The translations under genes and the position numbers were made by a program. Below are positions 34,401 to 44,900 of a DNA stretch of 64,000 bases, piece by piece. The first letter of the stretch is position 1, and the number at the start of each line of letters is the position of its first letter. Source of the stretch: Balanoglossus misakiensis (lineage: Eukaryota; Hemichordata); assembly GCA_040954595.2 (NCBI GenBank), contig CM082596.2, forward strand, positions 1,674,001 through 1,738,000. Reading direction: 5' to 3'. The notes under the pieces were generated by a model. That model did not search any database. It had not been told where the DNA came from and saw nothing but the letters and a program-made list of their open reading frames with translations.

Positions 34401-36142
34401 TCACTGTATTTAGTATAGTCTCAATTGTCCATGCATGTTCGTCAAAACTTGACTTCTCTCTAGTTCCTTTATTCTTGATGTTTACTATACTGTTTTTACA
34501 AAAAAACATCCAAGTCAAAACAACTCAATGTACTAGTATCGCCTTTCTGTAATAGATGGTGGTGCTTGGGGTGCACTTACTGATGACAAAACTGAGGAGA
34601 AGCCAGATGAAGGTGATTTGATCAAACAAATGTAGACACCCATACTAGAAGGGTAGATGGTACTTAATACCTTCTGGGCAGAATAAACAAATCTGCACTA
34701 TATAGAATCGTCAAGTTGCACACCCCTACCCTTATGCACAGTCACTCCCAAATATATAAATGTCCACACTAGCATAACTTTGCTTAATCCAATGAAACCT
34801 TTCTAAAACAAATAACAGGCGATGCACAGGCAGATGGTGATGAACCCAAAACAGAGGAACAACCAGCAGAAGGTGATAGCACATTCAAATAAATATCCTG
34901 GGTATTTTTGTAGTTAATGGTGATAAAGTGGTGTCACTTAAAAAGTGTATGTGGGTATCATTGGTGTTAGAGTTAGCAAAGGTACATGTAAATGACTATC
35001 ATGTAACATGTAAACTACACACAATCATCTTTATTGTCATATCAATCTACAAATACTCTCAGAATACAAAACAACTGTCTCTTATATGTCTCGTAATGTC
35101 TTGTGTTCATTGTATGTTGCACTTATTGATTCATTGTCATATTTCCAACACAGGAGAAGCAGAAGGTGGTGATGAAAAGACAGAAGAGCCAAAAGAAGGT
35201 GATTAGTAAAGATCAGATATGATTCAAAATCATAGATAGACATCTGCCTCCACCAAAAAGATTGTAAGACTTGCACTGGCAGAAACCAATAGTACAGAAT
35301 GCACACACTTTGTAACTGTCTCCCAGCATGGACAAACATTTCAAACTGGTGTATTCGTATGTGTTTTGTATAAATGTACATATGTACTGTGTTGTTGGTA
35401 CCGTCATCCACAACTTGCCTTCCAGCTTCAAGACATACATGACCAACACCTTGCATGTCCAGGGGGCATTGGTCAAACCATAGCAGGAATATTGGGTTGA
35501 ACATAGTTGATGGACCCTGTCATTCTTCCACCAAAGGAAACCTCTTGACTGAAATGCTGAAGTGTAACTGAAACTGACATATTCTTCTCTTGAATTTTGC
35601 ACATTGCACTGATTTCAGAAGCAGCAGCCGAAACGACTGAAGGAGAAGCAGGTGGTGAAGAAACGAAAGAGGAAGAAAAAGGTACAGAAACTGATTTATT
35701 GATTCAGCTTACTGCTTTGCGTAGTCTGGTGCATTGTGAACATGCTTCTATATTGCACACAGGAATAATGCGACCAAATTCTTTTCATTGCAGGAGAGGA
35801 GGAGAGTGCACCAGCTGCAGCAGAAGGCGAAGAGGCCAAAACTGAGGAACCACCAGCAGCAGCAGCAGCAGAAGGTAAATAAAAGTCTAGTTTTGTATCA
35901 ATAGTCTTACCTGAAACCCTGTACTTGATGGGATGACTCATGATCATACATGAAACCAGTTATCATAAGTTTTGTGAGGGCACTTTTGCTCCCGTTCTAC
36001 CAGAAGATTGCATTTAATTGGCAACAGGGAAAGGGAAACTCATATTTTGAATATATTCTTCTCAGGTGAAGAGAAAAAAGAAGGGGAGGAGGAAACTAAG
36101 GCAGAAGTTGAAGGTGCCGAAACTAAAGAAACTGAGGCATAA
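19466..36142 (+). CDS. NME8: NME8/TXNDC3-type dynein intermediate chain with acidic tail
   Basis: Coding exons: 19466-19556, 19892-19995, 20149-20337, 20622-20718, (21465-21578 optional), 22431-22513, 22719-22811, 22909-23063, 23220-23294, 23456-23574, 23821-23965, 24100-24207, 24549-24700 or 24937-25082, 27908-28052, 28238-28476, then 15 tail exons 28721-36142. About 1063 residues without the optional exon. Thioredoxin domain 1-125 has WCGPC at 38-42. Three NDP-kinase-like domains follow (about 166-298, 318-450, 455-585). Each keeps an IKPDA/IRPDA-like first strand and a His at the catalytic place (H286, H436, H570). From about 599 the protein is a Glu/Ala/Gly/Asp tail. The order matches sea-urchin sperm outer-arm dynein IC1 and human NME8, which acts in motile cilia and flagella. 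A bare 2.8 kb intron lies at 25083-27907. NME9 is a less likely name. Confidence 0.92.
20380..20551. mobile_element. MITE-like foldback element in NME8-like intron 3
   Basis: The ends are inverted copies (TACCCTTTTCATAA near 20381 and TTATGAAAAGGGTGTA at 20536-20551). The inner arms 20417-20450 and 20478-20511 pair over 34 bases with a few mismatches. The element is about 170 bases with no coding potential. It sits wholly within the intron between exons 3 and 4. Target-site duplication was not resolved by eye. Confidence 0.65.
21465..21578 (+). other. Possible cassette exon in NME8-like gene (114 nt)
   Basis: An open 38-codon stretch is bounded by an acceptor (tttttatccacctag, ending 21464) and a donor (CACAG|GTGTAG at 21579). 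It enters and leaves in phase 1, exactly the phase of the flanking exons ending 20718 and starting 22431, so inclusion or skipping keeps the frame. It would add a charged linker, including GDVDDAYDRI, between the thioredoxin and first NDPK domains. The sequence supports it, but no homology was recognised. Confidence 0.45.
24549..24700 (+). other. Mutually exclusive exon A of NME8-like gene
   Basis: 152 nt, entering in phase 2 and leaving in phase 1. It encodes the end of NDPK domain 2, with catalytic-site motif LHGSDS, and the first strand of NDPK domain 3 (TLAVIKPEA). It is one of two tandem versions of the same exon. See the entry for exon B for why they cannot be used together. Confidence 0.85.
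24937..25082 (+). other. Mutually exclusive exon B of NME8-like gene
   Basis: 146 nt, two codons shorter than exon A and clearly homologous to it (shared SLRAQF, LHGSDSA, DKEL.YFFP, QQTLAVIKP), with the same phases (2 in, 1 out). Joining A directly to B shifts the frame and gives a stop after seven codons. Skipping both also shifts the frame into a quick stop in the exon at 27908. Only one of the two can therefore be used in a productive mRNA. Acceptor tctccgtag and donor AAAG|GTAGAC are intact. Confidence 0.85.
25490..25720. repeat. GC-richer interspersed repeat with internal palindromes
   Basis: About 230 bases in the long NME8-like intron hold inverted words: cacagtgccaac against gttggcattttgtgcc, and the near palindrome gtactggcacccagtac. 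Related words (ggcacaaggccaacac, cagtgctacc) recur at 58550-58600, suggesting an interspersed, probably MITE-like family. A run of 14 C follows at 25835-25848. Confidence 0.4.
27379..27420. repeat. (CA)n microsatellite
   Basis: An interrupted run of CA/AC dinucleotides lies in the long intron of the NME8-like gene. The open frames across it on both strands are due to the repeat. Confidence 0.9.
28721..36142 (+). other. Modular acidic tail: 15 phase-1 mini-exons of NME8-like gene
   Basis: Exons: 28721-28780, 29166-29258, 30074-30214, 30352-30405, 31525-31749, 32128-32421, 33284-33322, 33435-33494, 34175-34228, 34556-34612, 34819-34872, 35154-35198, 35619-35681, 35794-35874, 36066-36142. The first 14 have lengths divisible by three and are all phase 1-1. 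Most end GAAG|GT. Each therefore adds a self-contained block of mainly Glu, Ala, Gly, Pro and Lys; those at 31525 and 32128 are Asp/Gly/Ser-rich. Any of the 14 can be skipped without frame change. The terminal exon ends TAA at 36140-36142. The tail is about 465 residues. Confidence 0.85.
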
Positions 36143-36586
36143 TGATATCACAATCGCTATTCTACCTGTAAATATTGTATTTCTTAGACTGGACTTATTT
36201 TATCCTTTTTTGACCCATTCCAAACTATTTCTGATTACCGTCCAATAATGAACCCACTAGGGTAGTAGTCTGTGTTGTTTGTTTTTAATGCTGACAGAAA
36301 ATGAATTTTGCATAGTTTATCAACTTATATTTTCATTTCAACACGACACACAACCATGTTGGTTTGTGTTTGAAAATCTTACAAGGCGTTTACACTGCCT
36401 TTTGCTTCTTTTCCTCTCTCCATCCCCCATTCAGCAAATCTGCTGAATGGGCATCTGACAAGGACCAAATGTTAGAACAAAAACTCGTTAAAAAAATAGT
36501 AGTTTTCTTGTCTCAAATGTACATTGGTTTTAGCTGATACTTAGCATATTGAATGCGTTTGTAAGTCTTGAAATTTTTACTATTTT

Positions 36587-36592
36587 AATAAA
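36587..36592 (+). terminator. Poly(A) signal of NME8-like gene
   Basis: AATAAA lies about 445 bases after the stop codon, in an A/T-rich stretch. It is the first canonical signal downstream on this strand. Confidence 0.6.
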
Positions 36593-36609
36593 TTATATTA
36601 TTTTATGCA

Positions 36610-38126
36610 GTACGCTGTCCATTCATATGTTTCCCTTTTTAACCTGACAGATCTGAGGTCGAAGTAACGGCTAGGACACTAACTTTTTGTCAAAAATCTT
36701 TACTGAAGTTCCCTTCACCTGACATATTGTACATGCATAGAACTAAAGTATCTACAGAAAATCAATCCAAAATTTTCACAAATATGCAAACAAATCTTTC
36801 AAATTATCTACAAAGCAAGTTATCCAAACCAATATATAACACCTGCAAATAAATTAACTTAATAATTATCCAACCATGACATTAATTACTGTGTGCATCA
36901 ATCGTGTCAAAGTTCAAATAAATTATGTTGAAAAAAAACATTACAAACTTTAAAGGTAACATTCCACAATGTTTGGAATTATAAATTACGTAAATTATCA
37001 AAAAATTCTCCATAGGCAATATAGATTATGTCCTGACCACCTGCTTGATTTGCATGTTATGTTTCTGTGTCTCGATCGGTTGTCAAAGTCTTCCATGGGA
37101 ACAGTCTAACCAATCATTGCATTTTTGTATATATTATATAAAATTCTGTTGCTATAGGAATGGCTATTTGAGTATGGTTACTTATAAGACCAATCTTTCC
37201 CTTTCCTTATTCTGTGATTATATGCATTACTCTAAAACAAGTAAACATTCTCTTCTCTGCTTCCATATTCTGACAATGCCAACATATACCTGTATTCTCA
37301 GAATATCTCCAAACATTCCACAATCCAAGTATTTTAGCTTCTATATCCATCTCCACTCACTACTCACGCTCATATCAAGCAGACTAACACCACTAACGGT
37401 ACTTGTATTCAAAAAGTTCTCATCAAACTAATTTCAGTACTTGTACTCTGGAAACACCACATTCTCAACTTTTTTTTGAGAATGACACGTTCACTACTCA
37501 AACTCCGAGAATGCCCAGTAATCCATGACTCGCGACAACATCATTGTCACATCTGACTCTCTCAAACAAGGATGATTCTATCACTACATTCTGAGACACC
37601 TACCTACATTCTCTTCTCACTTCCTAAAATTACCATACATTTATTCTCTTTCATGTATTCCCAGATCCCCTCCTACCTGTCTTCTCACCACAGCTATCTC
37701 TCAAGCAGAAATTATATCCTATGAATGCAAATCTGGAAGAGATACTCAAAATGTTTCTATTCAAATTACCGGTAAACTGATACAGATAATTGTTTTCCTG
37801 AGAGTTTTACCCTTCCAACAGAAAACTTCATTGGATACGTCATAAATTGATAATGAAGTCTGATAACCAGGCGTTTGCTAGAAATTATCATGTACTCTTG
37901 ATTTTTGTATTCTTATCATTTTTCCTGATATTTAGTTTTGTTCATCGGAATACAATTCAAGTTTTGGACAAAATATTCTGGCACGTGTACGTGTGTGAGC
38001 AAATTCCAACAAGCCAGTTAGACACTTATCAATATGTTTTAATAATAAAGAGCAACTCGACTCACCCACCCCCACCCCCAACAATATCAGAATTTTCTGT
38101 GATCAGTTTCTGTTTTCTTCTCTCCT
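36610..38126. other. Convergent intergenic region and MPND 3' UTR
   Basis: No coding exon was recognised. It separates the 3' ends of the NME8-like gene (+) and MPND (-). A minus-strand AATAAA (tttatt at 37640-37645) lies about 480 bases past the MPND stop and could end its transcript. The 128-codon + frame at 37045-37431 has no recognisable features. Confidence 0.45.
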
Positions 38127-41100
38127 TCACAGCAGTAACTTGTGTATGAATTCCAAGAACCTTCCATCAGTCTGGTCTTTGGGGAACTTCTTGGCTAGGG
38201 AACCCTACATAAATTAAACAGAGTACAAAATGTAAATAGACATGAAGTCCACTGCGACTCAGCCAATACAACACAGCCAATAACAGCGTTCAGCGCTAAT
38301 TTTCCCAGGGTCAGTTAGAATGCAAGTACGATTACCTTGAGCTTGTCCAAGAATGTATCAGACTGGTGCCAGATGTCAGAAAAGATGATCATGTCCGGGC
38401 TGCCTTTGTAGTAATCCGTCAACCATTTCTGATGAAGAACGACACAAAAATAAAAGCAATATGTATAATAAACCTTAGCAAGCTTTAATCAACCGAATCT
38501 GTCAAAATGTGATGAGCACTGATAGGAAATTTAATGAATCCTTGAGGAGGAATGATATACTAACCATTTCATTGAGGATATCTTGTGATAGATACGTGTC
38601 CGTATTGTTTGTCAGTTCCATTTGCATAGGTATACCAGCTTTATTCTGTGAATGGAGGGAAGAAAACCCAATGTTAGGATTTAAACAAACTATTGTTGCT
38701 GACCACAAACATACAAAAATTACAATGACATGTACAAAGACTCCCTAAATGAATGGTGGTTATTAAGACAGACCTGGGACTCACCTCTTGTGAAGACATT
38801 ACCCAGAATGCCCTGAGAGTAGACTCTTTCTGTGGTTGTTCTAGATTGTAGGGTGCTATGAACCAATGAAAAACAAAAGTAATAATTGTAGTTATTATAA
38901 TATACATGAACTGATATTTAAAGTGTTCTGGTCGCTTTTTGAGAAAATGCTGAACATTGTACTGTATCACATAATTTTAAGAACTTACTTATGATGGCCC
39001 CTACACAGGGATTCTGCTGTGTTCCAAAGCATTTCAGTTTCATCTGGTATTCCATCTGACATTCTAAATCACGTATTGACGGATATGCCTCACACGCTGG
39101 GTGACTGTGGTACCAACCTACCAAGGACAGGCCGTGACCCTCCATCTTTTGTCGAATCTAAAAAAAATGAGGTCAACAATCAAGTACAATTCTACACAAC
39201 CTGTAGAAGAATCTAGCAATGATATGAACTCAGAAGTTCATGAGAATAAACATGGCTCCAACTTACCTCTTCTTCCACTATTAGAGCCGATTCTCGGTCA
39301 CCAAGGCGACAACGACATGGGAAGGCCTTTAGAATCTCCAAGTCTAAACAAAACAAGAGACAACATTAGAATTGTGAAATGTTATCTTGTTTGTTGGCTG
39401 AATGATCAACTCAACATTCAGTATTGTTACATTTCTGAGTCAACAGGTGGTTCAGACTATACAGGTGACCTGTGAAGTACCAGGATGTGCGACCCTTAGG
39501 TCACAAATGGTTGAGTCAATGAATGGTTCTTTTCCTATGATATAGACTCGCCACACACCAGGATGTGTGACCAGTCACAATCGGGTCATGCTATAAATCC
39601 ATGCTGAATCAACAGGTGGCTCTTATTTATATACATAAAAGGCGTTGACTTACTTTTTGTTGCTGGATCCCAAACACCAGCAAGATACCCGACAACTTCA
39701 CTCGTTGTGAGATGGCAGTGGAAATCCTACAGATGCGAAAATAGGACATTCATTTACTCACAGCTGGTGAGATAAAGTAATCCAGGCCAAGTGGTGAATA
39801 ACTCGTATGACAGCAACAACATGGCTTGTCTGTAATGTTGACCAAAGCTCATGGCATTTTTGTCTTGGTGTGAATGTTACCAAACTGGAGGATGTTAAGT
39901 TTACTAACAAAAGTGATATTAAACTGCCTACTTACCATGAGCATGAGGCAGTTGGTTGTAACAGTGACATTAAAAGGCTGGGATGAACCAAACGATGAGA
40001 ATTCAGCACATTTCACCAAAGTATTCGGATCCCTGCTAACAGTGTCAAAAGGGAGAAAATATCGAGTTAGGACACTAGGACACATACACATACATGTTGA
40101 TGAGATTCACTGACAAAGTACTTGATAGGAAAACACTGATTGAACTGACCATTCTGGGGTCCTCTTCTCCAGTGATGTGTAACTGACAACAGACCTTTCT
40201 CTGTTTTCACTTTTTATCATCCTAGCTGGGTTCAACCCTGGAAGAAATGTAAACACACGGACAGCTGTAAGATGATTTCAAAGCATAGAGCATGAAGCGA
40301 AGTCTTGAAGAGTCTTCTCACAAAATTACTTACCTTGAGATATGATATCTTCTATCAGTCTCCTACAGGGAAGAAAACATTTGAAATTACTGTATAGTCA
40401 TGATACAAATCTTATTACCTCTTCTACATATGTTTGTTCAGAATAATTTTTAGGTAATGCTAGGCTTAAACTGGCATGCTCTTGAAAATCAACATTCTTT
40501 TGAAGGGTATTGAAGTGATTCATTGACATGTGAAACCATTGCATGAGTACAGTCACTTTCACCATCTTTTGACTTGCCTCTTTCTTCCTCTGCTACCGTA
40601 TTGTGGAGACGTTATTCCTCCAACACTTGCACTTTTCCGCGGCCTTCCCCTTCTCTTGACACTTTTCTTGTCACTATCATTTCCCTGATCGTTCCTTGCA
40701 TACTTTGGTTGGTTCACCATCTGCTGGCTCACACTTGTATGTTCCTGTTGCCTTGGCGACTTATATTGCTCGTTTCTGGGTGATTTTTGTGGTGGTTCCT
40801 GCCTGGTGGGCCTTTGTGGTTGCTCCTGTTTTGGTGATTTTTGTGGTTGTTCCTGACGCGGTGATTTCTGTTGGTCAATTTGTCTGAAATCATTTTCATA
40901 ATGATGTTTATTTTCCTTGTTTTCTCGGTCTTCTTTGGTGCAGTGTTCATGTTTGGTATCCTCGTCAATAATCGGACTGTTTGTGAGACTTGATGGTGTC
41001 TGGTAAGTGAGTAACATTCAAAACAAACATTGAAAAGTTAGTTTCAATTTCATGTTCACTACTTAGAGGTTTGACATTGCAATAATGGTTCACACAAATA

Positions 41101-41966
41101 ATAGACTCCTGCATCGAAAAATTCTCACTAAGTTAGTGGCATACATGTATGAGATAACATAATTCATAATGTGAACACCCAAAAGATCCTCTAATATACA
41201 ATGTACTTGGAATATTCCCTTACCCCCGGTGATGGCAATGGAAAATCCAATTCCGGGTGTTGTTTCCGGAACCATGTTGATTTAAACTGGTCCAGCTTTT
41301 TACCCTTGTACTTCACCTACAAATAAATGCATCCAATGATGGAAGATTTAACAACTTATGCTCATACATGTGCTAGAAACATCAATTTGTTTGAAGAGGT
41401 ACAACAAACTGCAAAATACACATAATTCAAAATAAATGAAATGAGTTTCAGAAACTTGTCAGAGACTTACAGAAGCCCATCCACAGCCAGACTTCTTCGC
41501 TGGATTGACGACTTTCTTACAATATATTGCCCAGGCACTCGGTGAATTGAATATCTGCTTTGTCTCTTGCCAACTGATCTTTCCATCTGGAAGTAAATCT
41601 CCATAGAATTTCTTACCCTGAATGAAACAAGCATTTTCAAATCATTAGTCTACACAACGCAGGTACCAGAGGGATTTATCATTTTGGAACAGAGATACTA
41701 GGACTAAAAGTAAAACACAAATGAATCATCCCCAACATATAATCTCTCCCCTGTAGTTGTAAATTTTACAGGTCACTTACCAGATAATCCATGGACAAGC
41801 AACCTTCACCAGGGTCTATGATACCATCTGACAACAACATCCCCAGAGTGATGCCCCGCCCGGTGACAACATTGCGTCTCTTTTTTGGCGTCACAGCCCC
41901 GGAGCTGTCAAGATCTTCTTCCTCGTTTGAATTCACCTCTGGATCTTCTTCCGTGCTTTCTTCCAT
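38127..41966 (-). CDS. MPND: MPND, RAMA and JAMM domain protein
   Basis: Fourteen exons join in phase on the minus strand: 41781-41966 (start), 41471-41617, 41224-41316, 40563-40999, 40334-40362, 40150-40237, 39936-40032, 39654-39726, 39267-39343, 38989-39157, 38785-38855, 38565-38645, 38336-38428, 38127-38204 (stop). That gives 572 residues. A RAMA domain (about 40-115) contains FNSPSAWA and [18 protein letters not shown] long exon adds a basic, KSPR-repeated linker with an AT-hook (KRRGRPRK, about 257-264). The MPN/JAMM domain keeps the metalloprotease ligands: E369, the HSHP motif (H426, H428), S436 and D439. Human MPND is about 470 residues and lacks so long a linker as far as I recall. 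The RAMA domain is reported to recognise N6-methyladenine DNA. Start alternatives: ATG 41966, or a 5' exon at 47785 that adds eight residues. Confidence 0.93.
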
Positions 41967-41989
41967 GTTTGCAGATATCGGGGATGCTG

Positions 41990-44900
41990 TACCGGGTACA
42001 TGAAGATAGACACATAAGCTTGCATATGAAAAACAACAACAAGCACACATTTTGACTCGAGAGGGAGACATTTAATACGGATCTAATAAAGTCGTACCTG
42101 CTGTAAACGCCACACACAGTAATTTCAATTACGCTGACACCTTTTTGCAAATTTTACATCAATAATGGGATGAAAATGGATAAAAATTCTGTCATGGCAA
42201 TAAATGATTGCAATCTCTGATGCTGTGATACATGCATTAGTAAAGGCCTTTTCACCATCTGTCAACTGCAGTGTTGACATGCATTGTACGCTCTGTTTGC
42301 TATCATGAAATTAATGTCATCACATCCAATTTCGTTCGCCATTACGCTTTTGGCAAAAGCTCAATGCTTACAATGAACAAAACGCTAATACTTGTCAAAT
42401 GAATAAAACTGATGACCGTGATGACAAACAGTAGAGTTCATGCCAAAAAATAATGCTATGTAGGCAAGTGATTTATATTAGCCATTAAAAATGTAAGTTG
42501 TCAATCCTTTGAGATATCCTGCATATTTATGAAAGATTGTGGAGAAAATGGCATTCTGAAAATGATAAATTCTGCATCGAAGTCTGAACTTTGAAATAGT
42601 GGCTTGGGATGAGGGTACAAAACAAACATCTGTAAAATTGATGGCTTGCTGCATTCTCTTGACAACCAGAGATGAGGATATAAATTATACACGAATGAGA
42701 AATTATCCTGCGATCATTTTTCACAACTACAGCAATGCAACTTGCTTTCAGCACAGCTGAGCAATGTCTTATAAAAGCAAGCTAAGTTTCCTTATCTGAT
42801 ATCAAAAACAGTTTCAGAGAAGTAGATTATAACTGATGGTTTTTTTGCAACATTTTTATTACATCAAAACATTGTTGATCTGCACATCACACACGTACAA
42901 AATTCATCAGAAACACATTTCAAATGTTTCTATCAATCTCATTGGATTTCAGAAACTGATCATTTTCAAATCCACTCTTTTCAGTCTCAACAACAAGATG
43001 TAAAATAGAAACAATATTTACTCGACGGCTTCCAATGAACAATAGGCCTAAGGTCTCTCTCTGACAGATGGGGTTCACTTTTTTCTGATCTGAGTAAAAG
43101 ATCCTCATTTCCCAGTGAACAGAGGAAATGTACAATGTACCTGAGGGAAATAAACTCTTCTTTATTCCCCCATTGTTATCAAATAAAGTGGTTTTCTTTT
43201 GCCTGTCAACTTTATTTGAGGGTGTTCATGAATATTTATGACCACACGAAGACTCCCAGTGAGTATACACAGCGGTGGAATAAAAGTCACTCTACGTGCG
43301 TATCCATTTTCTCTGCTTTTAGTCCATTTGAAATTGATGGCTGCAGGTTGAGACTTAATACATTCTTCATGTAGTGGCCATGAACCGTTTTTTTATTACC
43401 TTTCAATTTGTCAACTTGACCTAAATCGAGGAGTGAATGAATTTGATGGTAGAATGCCTCTCTTTCTCAAGCGTTTCTAACACCCGTGCCGGCATCAATT
43501 TGCTAACTTTATCAGATTTCCAAGCTCCACGTAATCTAAGTCTGAACAAAACAAATTACTGATATGCCTCGAACGAGATGATAGTGTCAGAATCAATTTC
43601 CATTGTTGCTTATTCCCTTGTGGAATTGTTTGCTTATACAGATGTCTGCCTCTTTTGGGTAATTTTTCATATTCGCCTGTCATCTATTTCTAATAGAGTT
43701 TGAATAAAACATGAGCCCTGTATGGCAAACACTGGAACAGAAAGCCATTAAAATGTCCCCATCAATTCCTCTCATTGTCATGCCAATAAAAACATTTTTC
43801 TTTCATCTCAAACATTCTGGTAACTCTAAACTGGGAGTAATAATTGTCGTATCCCTGGCCATGGCGTCAACCATGCAAGTCAGTGCAGAGGTGAATTCAA
43901 ATTTCTTTACAAGTTGTTATCTACAAGTAAATGTAACAATCATCTGGAGTTCCCATTTTCCTGTTTTCAATTATGGTAATGGACCAGATCATGACAGCTC
44001 ATGCAAAATGTTATCTTGCTTGACTGTGTCTTATTTTACGAGCATTTGCAATTCTGAAATTGGCCATGAAATCTTTCAAAACATCTCATTATTCTGTGGA
44101 CGAGTTGATGGTGGGTGTATTCTAATTACACCATCATCTGGGTCAGCTTGTAATAAAACGCAGAACACATTATGAACCCGATCAGTTCCTTTTCTCGGAA
44201 TGGAAATAGGTTGTTTGTCAGGCATGTAGGTCACTGTGAACTGGAACATGTAGCATGCGCACTTTGTGGAAATGCTCTATTTCCAATACTAGTATTCCCA
44301 TTATAGGCAAGCAAGCTTTCTGTGCAATTACCTTATATGGATGTATGACATCACAGAGCCCCTTCCCACACAGAATGTGAGAAACCCCCAAATTCTCTCC
44401 AACAGTTTTCAATAAGCAATATGCAGCTAGTGAAATGAAATTGAAAAGGTCAAAGAAGTGGTACTGTACATTGATGATGTTTATTTCCCCCGTTGACCTT
44501 GATTCTAACTGGGCAGACAAACTGGTTACACAACAGAGTTAAACATTGAAACTTAATACCCAGCCCCAGGGGAAATAACTCTTTAAATAGTGATTATCAC
44601 CAACCATTGGTATGTCTGACACCATATCACCCTCATCAATCTATCTACCAAAGGAGCAAAGCTATAAACTTATAATATTTCACCTTTTCAAATTAAAAAC
44701 TGAGATTTCGCTCATAAATCAGGATAATCATGTCACAATTTAATTTAAGAACCGGAGATATTTTCATGGGAACCAATTCCTTCATGGAAAATTGGTGCAT
44801 CATCTGGCTTGACTGATGAAGTGAGACACAATTTCAAACTTTCTATTCTAAAGCTTATTGGTATCTTTTGACATTAAAAATGTGAATTCATCATTCTATT

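Noticed and set aside
43711-44175. 154-codon + strand ORF
   Set aside because: AT-rich composition, no recognisable domain, no neighbouring exons or promoter. Could be chance in 6 kb of gene-free DNA.
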